A stretch of 5,792 bases of DNA from the NCBI GenBank assembly GCA_014859225.1, contig JACUUP010000090.1, positions 1 to 5,792 on the forward strand. Direction: 5' to 3'. Numbering within the stretch: position 1 is the first letter of the stretch; the number at the start of each line of letters is the position of its first letter. The stretch is from Candidatus Aerophobota bacterium (GTDB lineage: Bacteria; Aerophobota; Aerophobia; Aerophobales; B3-G15). The translations under genes and the position numbers were made by a program. Positions 1-5,514 of the stretch are shown here, one piece after another. The notes beneath the pieces are model-generated. The model saw only the letters and a program-made list of their open reading frames with translations, did no database searches and was not told where the DNA came from.

Positions 1-2
1 AA

Positions 3-443
3 TTAACCACGCAAAAAGATGGCTACAAAGAAAAGAACCCAGCCAAGAATTAAAAGCACTCCTATAATTTTTTTAGCCGATGCGATAAGCAAAAGCAAAA
101 GGTAAACAGCGGTAAGAGAGGCAAGGAAACTTGCCACATCCCCGTAAAAATCAGCCAGTTTAGGGTTATCCCTGAATATGGTTCTCTCCAGAAGGAATAT
201 AATAGCCTTGCGTATATAATCGTAGATAATATATATAAAGTTCGCCGCTTTCTCAAGAAAACCAGGGCCCGGGAGAACTTCTTCCACAGAATCCTCTATC
301 TGAATAGTAGCCAGGGAAAAACTGTTATTCAAGTTGTTAGAAGAGGCAAGGCAAACTGTCCCTTTTCCTATTATTAGAAAATTTAAAGCTATTATAGCCA
401 CCAGCAAAAACCAGGAAATGCGATTAATGATATTTTTTTTCAT
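3..443 (-). CDS. Membrane protein of unknown function (146 aa)
   Basis: I do not recognise a family. The N-terminus (MKK, then a hydrophobic stretch at residues 10-27) looks like a signal sequence or signal anchor; a possible signal peptidase I site follows around CLA-SS (residues 31-35). C31 is not in a convincing lipobox (GTVC), so a lipoprotein is unlikely. Next come a Ser/Asn-rich segment (34-46), an acidic patch (50-55), an aromatic, probably amphipathic helical region (62-90), and two C-terminal membrane helices (about 104-123 and 125-144) split by a KK pair. The gene ends in a proper TAA, so it is complete. The ATG is preceded by AGGAG at 449-453 with a 5-nt gap, which supports this start. 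It is divergent from the small membrane protein genes at 661-1090 and shares their intergenic region. That it is expressed is fairly sure; its function is unknown. Confidence 0.72.
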   Translation of the reverse strand: MKKNIINRISWFLLVAIIALNFLIIGKGTVCLASSNNLNNSFSLATIQIEDSVEEVLPGPGFLEKAANFIYIIYDYIRKAIIFLLERTIFRDNPKLADFYGDVASFLASLTAVYLLLLLIASAKKIIGVLLILGWVLFFVAIFLRG

Positions 444-496
444 ATTATCTCCTGTTTTGGATTTTTCATCTGTCTGAAAAATCTCCCGGATTTATA

Positions 497-525
497 CTTT
501 TAGCACAGCACAAAGATTTTGTCAA
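497..525 (-). promoter_or_regulatory. Possible promoter for the 146-aa membrane protein
   Basis: Read on the minus strand, a perfect TTGACA (-35) lies at 520-525. A 17-bp spacer separates it from TAAAAG at 497-502, a 4/6 match to the -10 consensus. Transcription would start near 490 and give a leader of about 45 nt. The -35 is strong and the -10 poor. A TATAAA at 491-496 is a better -10 but sits too far away (23 bp). Confidence 0.35.
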
Positions 526-532
526 ATTGCAG

Positions 533-546
533 AATTAAATTTAATT
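533..546. promoter_or_regulatory. 14-bp perfect palindrome, candidate operator
   Basis: AATTAAATTTAATT reads the same on both strands. It lies between the two divergent -35 boxes and overlaps the first two bases of the plus-strand TTGACA (545-550). A dimeric regulator bound here could block the plus-strand promoter and possibly affect the minus one. The all-A/T composition makes a chance palindrome more likely than usual, so the operator role is inference. Confidence 0.35.
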
Positions 547-572
547 GACAAAGAAAAGCTATTTTGTAAAAT
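545..572 (+). promoter_or_regulatory. Sigma70-type promoter for the small membrane protein pair
   Basis: A perfect TTGACA at 545-550, a 16-bp spacer and TAAAAT at 567-572 (5/6 match) form a good housekeeping-type promoter. Transcription would start near 579 and give a leader of about 80 nt before the ATG at 661. The same box sequences and spacing recur at 1191-1218. Confidence 0.65.
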
Positions 573-589
573 TATGAATGCAAATTGAG

Positions 590-642
590 TAATCTTAATT
601 AAACTATGTTTGTAACTTAAAGATTATTTTTTATAATTTTTT
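590..642 (+). promoter_or_regulatory. AT-rich leader hairpin followed by a U-rich tract
   Basis: In the predicted leader, TAATCTT (590-596) can pair with AAGATTA (620-626), and the stem extends by an AA/TT pair with one bulged A. The loop holds a small AAAC-TAT-GTTT hairpin (601-611). The right arm is followed at once by six Ts (627-632) and another T-run (637-642), just before the ribosome binding site. This has the outline of a terminator or attenuator, but the main stem has a single G-C pair and would be weak. Confidence 0.25.
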
Positions 643-656
643 AAGGGGGGGGTGAG
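643..656 (+). promoter_or_regulatory. Ribosome binding site containing an eight-G tract
   Basis: AA, eight consecutive Gs (645-652) and TGAG precede the ATG at 661. GGGGTGAG is a close variant of the anti-SD complement GGAGGTGA, with 4 nt to the start codon. Together with the promoter upstream, this is the best evidence that the very short reading frame after it is a real gene. Confidence 0.7.
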
Positions 657-660
657 AAAA

Positions 661-765
661 ATGTCAGTTGCTGCCTTTGTAATCAGCATAATTGCTCTTG
701 TTATTGCTTGTATAAGTCTTATGGGTATCAGGTGTCCCTGGGGGAAAAAGGAAGAAAAAAAATAA
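661..765 (+). CDS. Single-pass membrane microprotein (34 aa)
   Basis: ATG at 661 to TAA at 763-765. The product is hydrophobic from residue 3 to about 23 (VAAFVISIIALVIACISLMG), one membrane helix. It then has R24, C25, a PWG turn and a lysine/glutamate-rich tail (KKEEKK). The positive C-terminal tail predicts an N-out, C-in orientation. Cysteines lie at 17 (in the helix) and 25 (at the cytosolic interface), which would allow disulfide dimers, lipidation or metal/redox chemistry; that is only inference. I do not recognise a family. Support comes from the strong SD, the promoter at 545-572 and a neighbour of similar design (92-aa protein, 46 nt downstream, same strand) that is probably co-transcribed. 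Small size is the main reason for caution. Confidence 0.62.
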   Translation: MSVAAFVISIIALVIACISLMGIRCPWGKKEEKK

Positions 766-811
766 CTACAGTTAAAGGGTAAAAACCATTATCAACTTTA
801 TAGGTATACAA

Positions 812-1090
812 GTGGGAGGATTGGGATTTAATTTTTTTGCTGGATTGGTTCTTGGCGCAATAGTTGGCTTTATAATAGGCTATCTTGCTGGTGCAGTTTC
901 CAAACCAGAGGAGAAAAAAATACCCGCCAGAGAAGATAAAGCAAAAAAACTCTTTGAGTTAGCAATAAAAGAGGAAAATGGGGAAAAGAAAACAGAACTT
1001 CTGGGAAAGATTCTGGAAAAATATCCCCATAGTCAATGGGCAGACAAAGTCCTGGAAGAGGTAATGAAGATGAAAAAGGAGACCAAGTAA
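812..1090 (+). CDS. Glycine-zipper membrane protein with TPR-like cytosolic tail (92 aa)
   Basis: One membrane helix at residues 8-29 carries glycines at exactly every fourth position (G11, G15, G19, G23, G27). This is a glycine zipper, a pattern known to pack helices tightly into oligomers. A charged linker (31-43) follows, then two predicted helices (about 42-54 and 57-70) ending in KYPHSQWADKVLEEV. That ending resembles the YP.S.WA..A signature of TPR-like repeats in YbgF- and BamD-type proteins. One repeat alone suggests protein contact or self-association rather than a full TPR superhelix. The GTG start at 812 has only a weak SD (AGGT, 802-805). An in-frame ATT at 788, 8 nt after AAAGGG (774-779), would add eight residues; a TAA at 773-775 bounds the frame. 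It probably shares the promoter at 545-572 with the microprotein. Function unknown. Confidence 0.75.
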   Translation: MGGLGFNFFAGLVLGAIVGFIIGYLAGAVSKPEEKKIPAREDKAKKLFELAIKEENGEKKTELLGKILEKYPHSQWADKVLEEVMKMKKETK

Positions 1091-1190
1091 AGCTATATAA
1101 GCCCACCTTGAATAAAGAAAAAATGAACCATACCCAATGTTTACCCTTAAAAAGCAAACAAATTTCCAACCATTGATAATCGTGAAGGGG

Positions 1191-1218
1191 TTGACAATTC
1201 TTGTATGATTGTTAAAAT
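1191..1218 (+). promoter_or_regulatory. Sigma70-type promoter for the glycosyltransferase
   Basis: TTGACA (1191-1196), a 16-bp spacer and TAAAAT (1213-1218) give the same layout as the promoter at 545-572. Transcription would begin near 1225, leaving a short leader of about 24 nt that contains the AAAGGT ribosome binding site (1235-1240). The spacer is flanked by short inverted arms, ACAAT (1194-1198) and ATTGT (1208-1212), which could be a small operator. Confidence 0.65.
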
Positions 1219-1248
1219 TCGGAGAAACTTTATCAAAGGTATTCAAAT

Positions 1249-2544
1249 ATGAAATTGCAAAGCACTTTGCACCAGGAAGCAAGGGAAAAGTTAGAGCAAG
1301 TGGGAAGAGCTGATATTTTAATTGGAATTCCAAGTTACAACAATGAGCGAACCATTGGTCAGGTGGTAAAAGCTATCCAGTGTGGACTGGCAAAATATTT
1401 CCCCACTCAAAAAGCTGTCATTATGAACTCAGATGGCAGCTCAACTGATAAAACCAGGGATATCGTGAAAAAAACCAGTGTCTATACCGACCTTGACACT
1501 ATCTTAATAGAGCATCCGGTGCACCCTGCCAGAAGTCTGGCGGCTCCCTATCATGGGGTCCCGGGGAAGGGAAGTGCATTTAAAGCTATTTTTGAGATGG
1601 CGTACGAGCTAAATGTGAACACCTGTTTGGTGGTGGACTCAGATCTTAGAAGTATAACCCCTGAATGGGTCGAGCTTTTAGCAGGGCCTGTTATCAGAAA
1701 AGGGTATGATTATGTTGCACCATATTATTCCCGCTACAAATACGACGGGACAATCACTAACTCAATAGTGTATCCACTTACCAGAGCTCTTTACGGAAAA
1801 AGAATACGTCAACCAATTGGCGGTGACTTTGGATTTTCCAGACGAATGGTAGAGAATTTCTTAAGCAAAGATGTATGGGGAACAGATGTTGCCCGATATG
1901 GGATAGATGTATGGATGACAACAATTGCTATTAACGAAGGCTTTAAGATATGTCAGTCCTTCCTGGGAGCCAAAATCCACGATGCTAAAGACCCTTCCTG
2001 CTCCCTTGGTCCTATGTTTAAACAAGTTGTGGGCACTCTTTTTTATCTCACAAGCCGGTATGAGGAAAACTGGAGAAATGTAAAAGGGTCCCGTTCTACA
2101 GCCATGTATGGATTTTGCTCCGAGACTTTCCCTGAACCTGTATCTGCTAAGATAAAATCAATGATTGAGAAATTCCAAACAGGTGTTAAAGAAAATATTG
2201 TTTGGTGGAAATCTACCTTACCTGAAGAAACGGTAAAAGAGCTGGAGAAAATTGCTCATTTGTCCCCAAAAGAATTCACCTTTCCCGCGGAACTCTGGGT
2301 AAAGGTAGTGTATGATTTCGCCACAGTCTACAAAAATATTGGTAAGATCACATCTCCGGATGCAAAAAACGGACAGGAAAAACTGCTGACTTCTCTTATC
2401 CCGCTATATTTTGGTAGAACAGCTTCCTTTGTGAGAGAAACAAAAAATATGTCAACGGCTGAGGCTGAACAGGTAGTAGAAAAGCTTTGCACAGAATTTG
2501 AAAGAATGAAGCCTTACCTTGTTGAGAGCTGGTTTAAGGAATAA
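1249..2544 (+). CDS. GT-A glycosyltransferase, glucosylglycerate/mannosylglycerate synthase-like
   Basis: A retaining-type, cytosolic nucleotide-sugar transferase is likely. Visible in order: IPSYNNERTIG (27-37) and NSDGSSTDKT (60-69), the nucleotide-binding start of a GT-2-like fold; PGKGSA (105-110), matching the PGKG loop of GT81 glucosyl-3-phosphoglycerate synthase and GT78 mannosylglycerate synthase; VVDSDL (128-133), the DxD metal site (D130, D132); QPIGGDFGFSR (188-198), matching the QP.(S/G)GE acceptor region; YGID (217-220); and H244 in KIHDAKDP, where these families place the metal-binding histidine. A helical C-terminal domain (about 290-431) includes FTFPAELWVKVVYDF, recalling the mannosylglycerate synthase tail. 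At 431 aa it is longer than mycobacterial GpgS (about 320) and R. marinus MGS (about 400). The ATG has an SD (AAAGGT, 8-nt gap) and its own promoter. Donor (glucose or mannose) and acceptor (glycerate or 3-phosphoglycerate) cannot be fixed from sequence, and no partner phosphatase is in view. Its 3' end overlaps the opposing dehydrogenase gene by 11 bp. Confidence 0.82.
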   Translation: MKLQSTLHQEAREKLEQVGRADILIGIPSYNNERTIGQVVKAIQCGLAKYFPTQKAVIMNSDGSSTDKTRDIVKKTSVYTDLDTILIEHPVHPARSLAAPYHGVPGKGSAFKAIFEMAYELNVNTCLVVDSDLRSITPEWVELLAGPVIRKGYDYVAPYYSRYKYDGTITNSIVYPLTRALYGKRIRQPIGGDFGFSRRMVENFLSKDVWGTDVARYGIDVWMTTIAINEGFKICQSFLGAKIHDAKDPSCSLGPMFKQVVGTLFYLTSRYEENWRNVKGSRSTAMYGFCSETFPEPVSAKIKSMIEKFQTGVKENIVWWKSTLPEETVKELEKIAHLSPKEFTFPAELWVKVVYDFATVYKNIGKITSPDAKNGQEKLLTSLIPLYFGRTASFVRETKNMSTAEAEQVVEKLCTEFERMKPYLVESWFKE

Positions 2545-3574
2545 ATAAAATCTTACAACCTTCTCCAGATAAAGCCACTTTAAAGGCTTTCTCAAAATCA
2601 TCCAGTGAAAAGCGGTGGGTGATAACAGGAGCAGGGTCTATTTTACCTGCAAGTAGAAGCTTCTCGGTTTTCTCCCAGGTGTCCCAGATTTTTCGTCCGA
2701 ATAAACCTGTAACCTGTGCTTCTTTAAATACGATATCCAGGGAAGGATTGAGCGGCAGGGGAGCATCGGTTTGTCCCAGAATAACAAATTTTCCACCCGG
2801 GCGCAAATAACTAAAAGCATCCTTCATAGCACCTGCACTGCCTGAGGCATCAATGACCAGCCCTGCCCCTCTGCCATACTCTGTGGTTAGATTTTTGACC
2901 TTTTGAGCTACAGCTTCTCTTTGAGGATTAATCAAATAATTAGCTCCCATCTTTTTGGCAAGGTTGAGTCTTTTATCATTTATATCTACAGCAATAACAA
3001 CTTCTGCCCCAGAAATTTTAGAAAAAGCAACGGCAAACTGACCAATAGGACCACATCCAACTACCACAACCGCATCTTTTGCAACCTCGCCCACCTCCAC
3101 CGCCCTGAAAGGAATTCCCATAGGTTCAAGTAAACATCCATAATCAAAGGGGATATCGTTGGATATTTTGCGGGCAGCTCTTTCGGGTATAAGTGTATAC
3201 TCACAAAACCCACCGTTTATAGTATGCCCAAAAAGCTCCATTCTCTCGCAGGTATGAGGACGAGCATGGCGACACTGCCAGCATACTCCGCAAGAGATGT
3301 GCGTCTCTGCGGCTATCCTGTCTCCAACTTTTATTCCTTTAACCTTTTTCCCAACTTCAACCACCTCACCACACAACTCATGTCCAGGAATGAAAGGGAG
3401 GAATTTAACAACATTATCACACCAGGCAGTCCATTTACAAAACTTCAAATCCGACCCACATATAGCAGCAGACCTCACTTTAATTAAAATGTCTCTGTCG
3501 CCTGCACAAGGCATAGGAACATCACAAAGCTCGAATCCTTCCCTTTCTTTTTTAATTTTCATAATTGCTTTCAT
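2534..3574 (-). CDS. Zinc-dependent medium-chain dehydrogenase, threonine 3-dehydrogenase-like
   Basis: A 346-residue MDR alcohol dehydrogenase that should oxidise a secondary alcohol with NAD+. Catalytic zinc ligands: C39 (ICGSD), H65 and E66 (PGHE), plus E150 (LLEP). Structural zinc ligands: C95, C98, C101 and C109. The Rossmann loop GCGPIGQ is at 173-179, and D197 at the end of the next strand favours NAD over NADP. The tail (about 290-331: GLFGRKIWDTW, then VITHRFSLDDFEKAF) closely recalls E. coli Tdh (GIYGREMFETW, IITHRFSIDDFQKGF), as does the W..W pair at 48-51. Substrate is not certain: sorbitol and 2,3-butanediol dehydrogenases share this fold. The first ATG is chosen because AAGGGG (3583-3588) lies 8 nt upstream; M5 is too far away. 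It is the last gene of the minus-strand operon, 13 nt after the epimerase, whose stop codon overlaps this SD. No terminator is visible beyond its stop. Confidence 0.88.
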   Translation of the reverse strand: MKAIMKIKKEREGFELCDVPMPCAGDRDILIKVRSAAICGSDLKFCKWTAWCDNVVKFLPFIPGHELCGEVVEVGKKVKGIKVGDRIAAETHISCGVCWQCRHARPHTCERMELFGHTINGGFCEYTLIPERAARKISNDIPFDYGCLLEPMGIPFRAVEVGEVAKDAVVVVGCGPIGQFAVAFSKISGAEVVIAVDINDKRLNLAKKMGANYLINPQREAVAQKVKNLTTEYGRGAGLVIDASGSAGAMKDAFSYLRPGGKFVILGQTDAPLPLNPSLDIVFKEAQVTGLFGRKIWDTWEKTEKLLLAGKIDPAPVITHRFSLDDFEKAFKVALSGEGCKILFIP

Positions 3575-3587
3575 AACTTATTCCCCT

Positions 3588-4526
3588 TCATCTCCTATTT
3601 TTTCTTACCCACTCAGCATATTCTCTCATACCTTCATCAGCAGTATATTTAGGATAGAACCCGAGCTCCCTTTTAGCAAATGATATATCCAGAGTTTCAC
3701 CCCTGGGCATAAACTTTCCCGGACCTATTTTAACCTCTGTAGGTGTATCACTATATTTTTGAGCAAGTCTAACCATTTCAGGAAAAGATGTTACCTTATC
3801 TGTTGCTATATTTACTGCTTTTTGTTTAAGTTTACAAGCTTTGTATAAAAGGTAACAACCATCTGCTATATCCTTAATGTATGTAAATCCCAATTTTTGG
3901 TCTGCACCTCTTTCAAGCTCTAATCCGCTAAGGCTTTCAAGTGGTCCCAAAAGGTGTTTAAAAAGATATGTTTGCTCTGAGGGCAATCTACCCGGACCAA
4001 AGAAAAAATAGGGCCGGGCACTTCTAAAGTCAAGACCGTAATATCTCTCATACTGCTGACCAATCAACTCACAACTTGCCTTTGTAGCACCGTAAAGGTC
4101 AGCGGGAAAGAGAGGGTGGGTTAGCTCTGAGGCTCTATCCTCAACTTCTCCGTAAACTGCACCTGAGCTTATATACAAAAATTTTCTTACCTTAAAAACT
4201 CTGGCGAGCTCCAGCATATTACATGTTCCCACAACGTTTATATTTATTGCTTTATAAGGGTTCTCTGAAAAAAAGGGGGAGGGCATGAGAGATACTGTAT
4301 GAATGATTCCTTCTATCTTGTTTTTGTTTTTTGCAAAAATCTCGCTTAGTTTGGAAAAATCAAGAACATCTATTGGGATGAACTTAAGTTTATCCTCCAG
4401 CTCATTCAAATAATCAAGCTCCCTTTTTTTTGTATCAACAACTATCACTTTTTCCCCTTCTTTTACAAATTTATAAGTAAGGTGAGAACCTAAAAGTCCA
4501 TAGCCTCCAGTGATAAGAATAGCCAT
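3588..4526 (-). CDS. NAD-dependent epimerase/dehydratase, extended SDR family
   Basis: A 312-residue extended short-chain dehydrogenase, the UDP-glucose 4-epimerase/dTDP-glucose dehydratase type of fold. The N-terminus is the nucleotide-binding strand-turn-helix with TGGYGLLG (6-13). D31, at the end of the second strand, points to NAD(H). ISSGAVYG (119-126) supplies the catalytic serine, and YGATK (145-149) contains the Tyr-Lys pair Y145/K149. RPYFFFGPGR (171-180) and FTYIKDIADG (214-223) are the usual substrate-side motifs of sugar epimerases. Length is normal and all catalytic residues are present, so it should be active. The sugar nucleotide or other substrate cannot be named. The SDR-type threonine dehydrogenases have a similar size, but the glycine loop here looks more like a sugar epimerase. 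AAGGAG at 4534-4539 with a 7-nt gap fixes the start. It sits 16 nt downstream of E1 beta and 13 nt before the zinc dehydrogenase. Confidence 0.88.
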   Translation of the reverse strand: MAILITGGYGLLGSHLTYKFVKEGEKVIVVDTKKRELDYLNELEDKLKFIPIDVLDFSKLSEIFAKNKNKIEGIIHTVSLMPSPFFSENPYKAININVVGTCNMLELARVFKVRKFLYISSGAVYGEVEDRASELTHPLFPADLYGATKASCELIGQQYERYYGLDFRSARPYFFFGPGRLPSEQTYLFKHLLGPLESLSGLELERGADQKLGFTYIKDIADGCYLLYKACKLKQKAVNIATDKVTSFPEMVRLAQKYSDTPTEVKIGPGKFMPRGETLDISFAKRELGFYPKYTADEGMREYAEWVRKNRR

Positions 4527-4542
4527 TTACCTACTCCTTATT

Positions 4543-5514
4543 TTATAACATATCTTTTATTTCCTGTTCAATTCGCTCCTCAGTCGGAACAACAAAATCC
4601 TCAAGCACCGGACTGAAAGGAACAGGAACATCGCGGGCACAAATTCTTTTTACAGGAGCATCAAGAAAGTCAAAGGCAGCCTCACTTATACGCAGACCAA
4701 CCTCAGCCCCCACACCTCCTGTTAAAGATGCCTGATGACAGATAGCTACCTTATTTGTTTTTTTCACAGAAGTTATTATGGTTTGCATATCAAGAGGATG
4801 GAGGCTCCTCAAATCTATAACTTCTACTTCTATTCCCTCTTTACTTAGCTTCTCTGCTACAGAGAGGCACCTGTGGAGCATCAAGGAATAACTTATAACT
4901 GTTATATCCTTTCCCTCTCTTTTCACATCAGCCTTCCCAATAGGGATAATATAATCACCTTCTGGCACGTTGCCTTTTCTCTGATATAAAAGTATATGTT
5001 CAAAACTCATAACAGGGTTATCCTCTCTGATAGCTGCCTTTAAAAGACCTTTTACATCATAGGCTGTTGAGGGGACCACAATTTTTAATCCCGGAGTATG
5101 CAGGAACCAGGCTTCAAGATGCTGGGAATGTTGAGCCGCTGCTCTTCTTAAGCCTCCCAGAGGAACCCTTATAACCAGAGGCACCCTTACCTTACCCCCG
5201 AACATATAATGTATCTTTGCCACCTGATTTACAACCTGGTCCATTGTAAGGCACAAAAGGTCACAAAACATAATCTCTACAATGGGACGCATTCCGGTTA
5301 CTGCCGCCCCAAGTGCATAACCAACTATAGCAGCCTCTGACATGGGGGTATCTTTAATTTTTTCATCACCAAACTGCTCCCACAATCCCTTTGTTGTCCC
5401 GTATGAGCTTCCAAATCGACCAACATCTTCCCCCATGTAAAAAATTCTATCATCTTTTATCATCTCCTCTGTTATTGCCTCACAAGCTGCCTCACCATAT
5501 GTTAGCTCTCTCAT
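4543..5514 (-). CDS. 2-oxoacid/acetoin dehydrogenase E1 component, beta subunit
   Basis: A 323-residue thiamine-diphosphate enzyme subunit, full length for the PDH/AcoB E1 beta family. With E1 alpha it forms an alpha2beta2 enzyme that decarboxylates a 2-oxoacid, or cleaves acetoin, and passes the acyl group to a lipoyl E2. Visible motifs: GEDVG (28-32); TPMSEAAIVGYALGAA (56-71), with E60 the conserved glutamate that activates the thiamine aminopyrimidine; AAAQHSQHLEAWF (125-137), including H129; PGLKIVVPSTAYDVKGLL (141-158); and DLRSLHPLD (234-242) in the transketolase C-terminal domain. In the segment usually read HEA..TGG..AE, this protein has HQASLTGGVGAE, so Gln replaces the common Glu at 261. 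The start is secure: GGAGG (5525-5529) precedes the ATG, which overlaps the E1 alpha stop as ATGA. Substrate (pyruvate, branched oxoacid or acetoin) is undetermined, and no E2 or E3 gene lies in the window. Confidence 0.93.
   Translation of the reverse strand: MRELTYGEAACEAITEEMIKDDRIFYMGEDVGRFGSSYGTTKGLWEQFGDEKIKDTPMSEAAIVGYALGAAVTGMRPIVEIMFCDLLCLTMDQVVNQVAKIHYMFGGKVRVPLVIRVPLGGLRRAAAQHSQHLEAWFLHTPGLKIVVPSTAYDVKGLLKAAIREDNPVMSFEHILLYQRKGNVPEGDYIIPIGKADVKREGKDITVISYSLMLHRCLSVAEKLSKEGIEVEVIDLRSLHPLDMQTIITSVKKTNKVAICHQASLTGGVGAEVGLRISEAAFDFLDAPVKRICARDVPVPFSPVLEDFVVPTEERIEQEIKDML

Noticed and set aside
480-494. Short AAATC/GATTT hairpin read on the minus strand, followed by Ts
   Set aside because: A 5-bp A/T-rich stem in the leader of the 146-aa gene is too weak for a terminator and would cut off the gene's own start.
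1123-1176. A 17-codon reading frame (MNHTQCLPL...) in the gap before the glycosyltransferase
   Set aside because: It has no SD, no promoter directly upstream and no recognisable character.
772-1180. Imperfect inverted copies of TTAAAGGGTAAA and ATTATCAA on both sides of the 92-aa gene, as possible mobile-element ends
   Set aside because: The two pairs are not nested in inverted order, the match needs gaps, there is no target duplication, and the gene is not a transposase.
870-1333. Long minus-strand frames (99 and 124 codons) opposite the 92-aa gene and the start of the glycosyltransferase
   Set aside because: They overlap well-supported plus-strand genes and promoters, lack convincing ribosome binding sites and have no family motifs; they are antisense shadows.
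2571-2590. Inverted repeat AAAGCC ... GGCTTT just after the glycosyltransferase stop, as a terminator
   Set aside because: The stem is only 6 bp with an 8-nt loop, is not followed by a T-run on either strand, and lies entirely within dehydrogenase codons.
3297-3683. A 128-codon plus-strand frame opposite the dehydrogenase-epimerase junction
   Set aside because: It is antisense to two genes with intact catalytic motifs, and its Ser/Pro/Phe-rich product is typical of reverse-strand artefacts.
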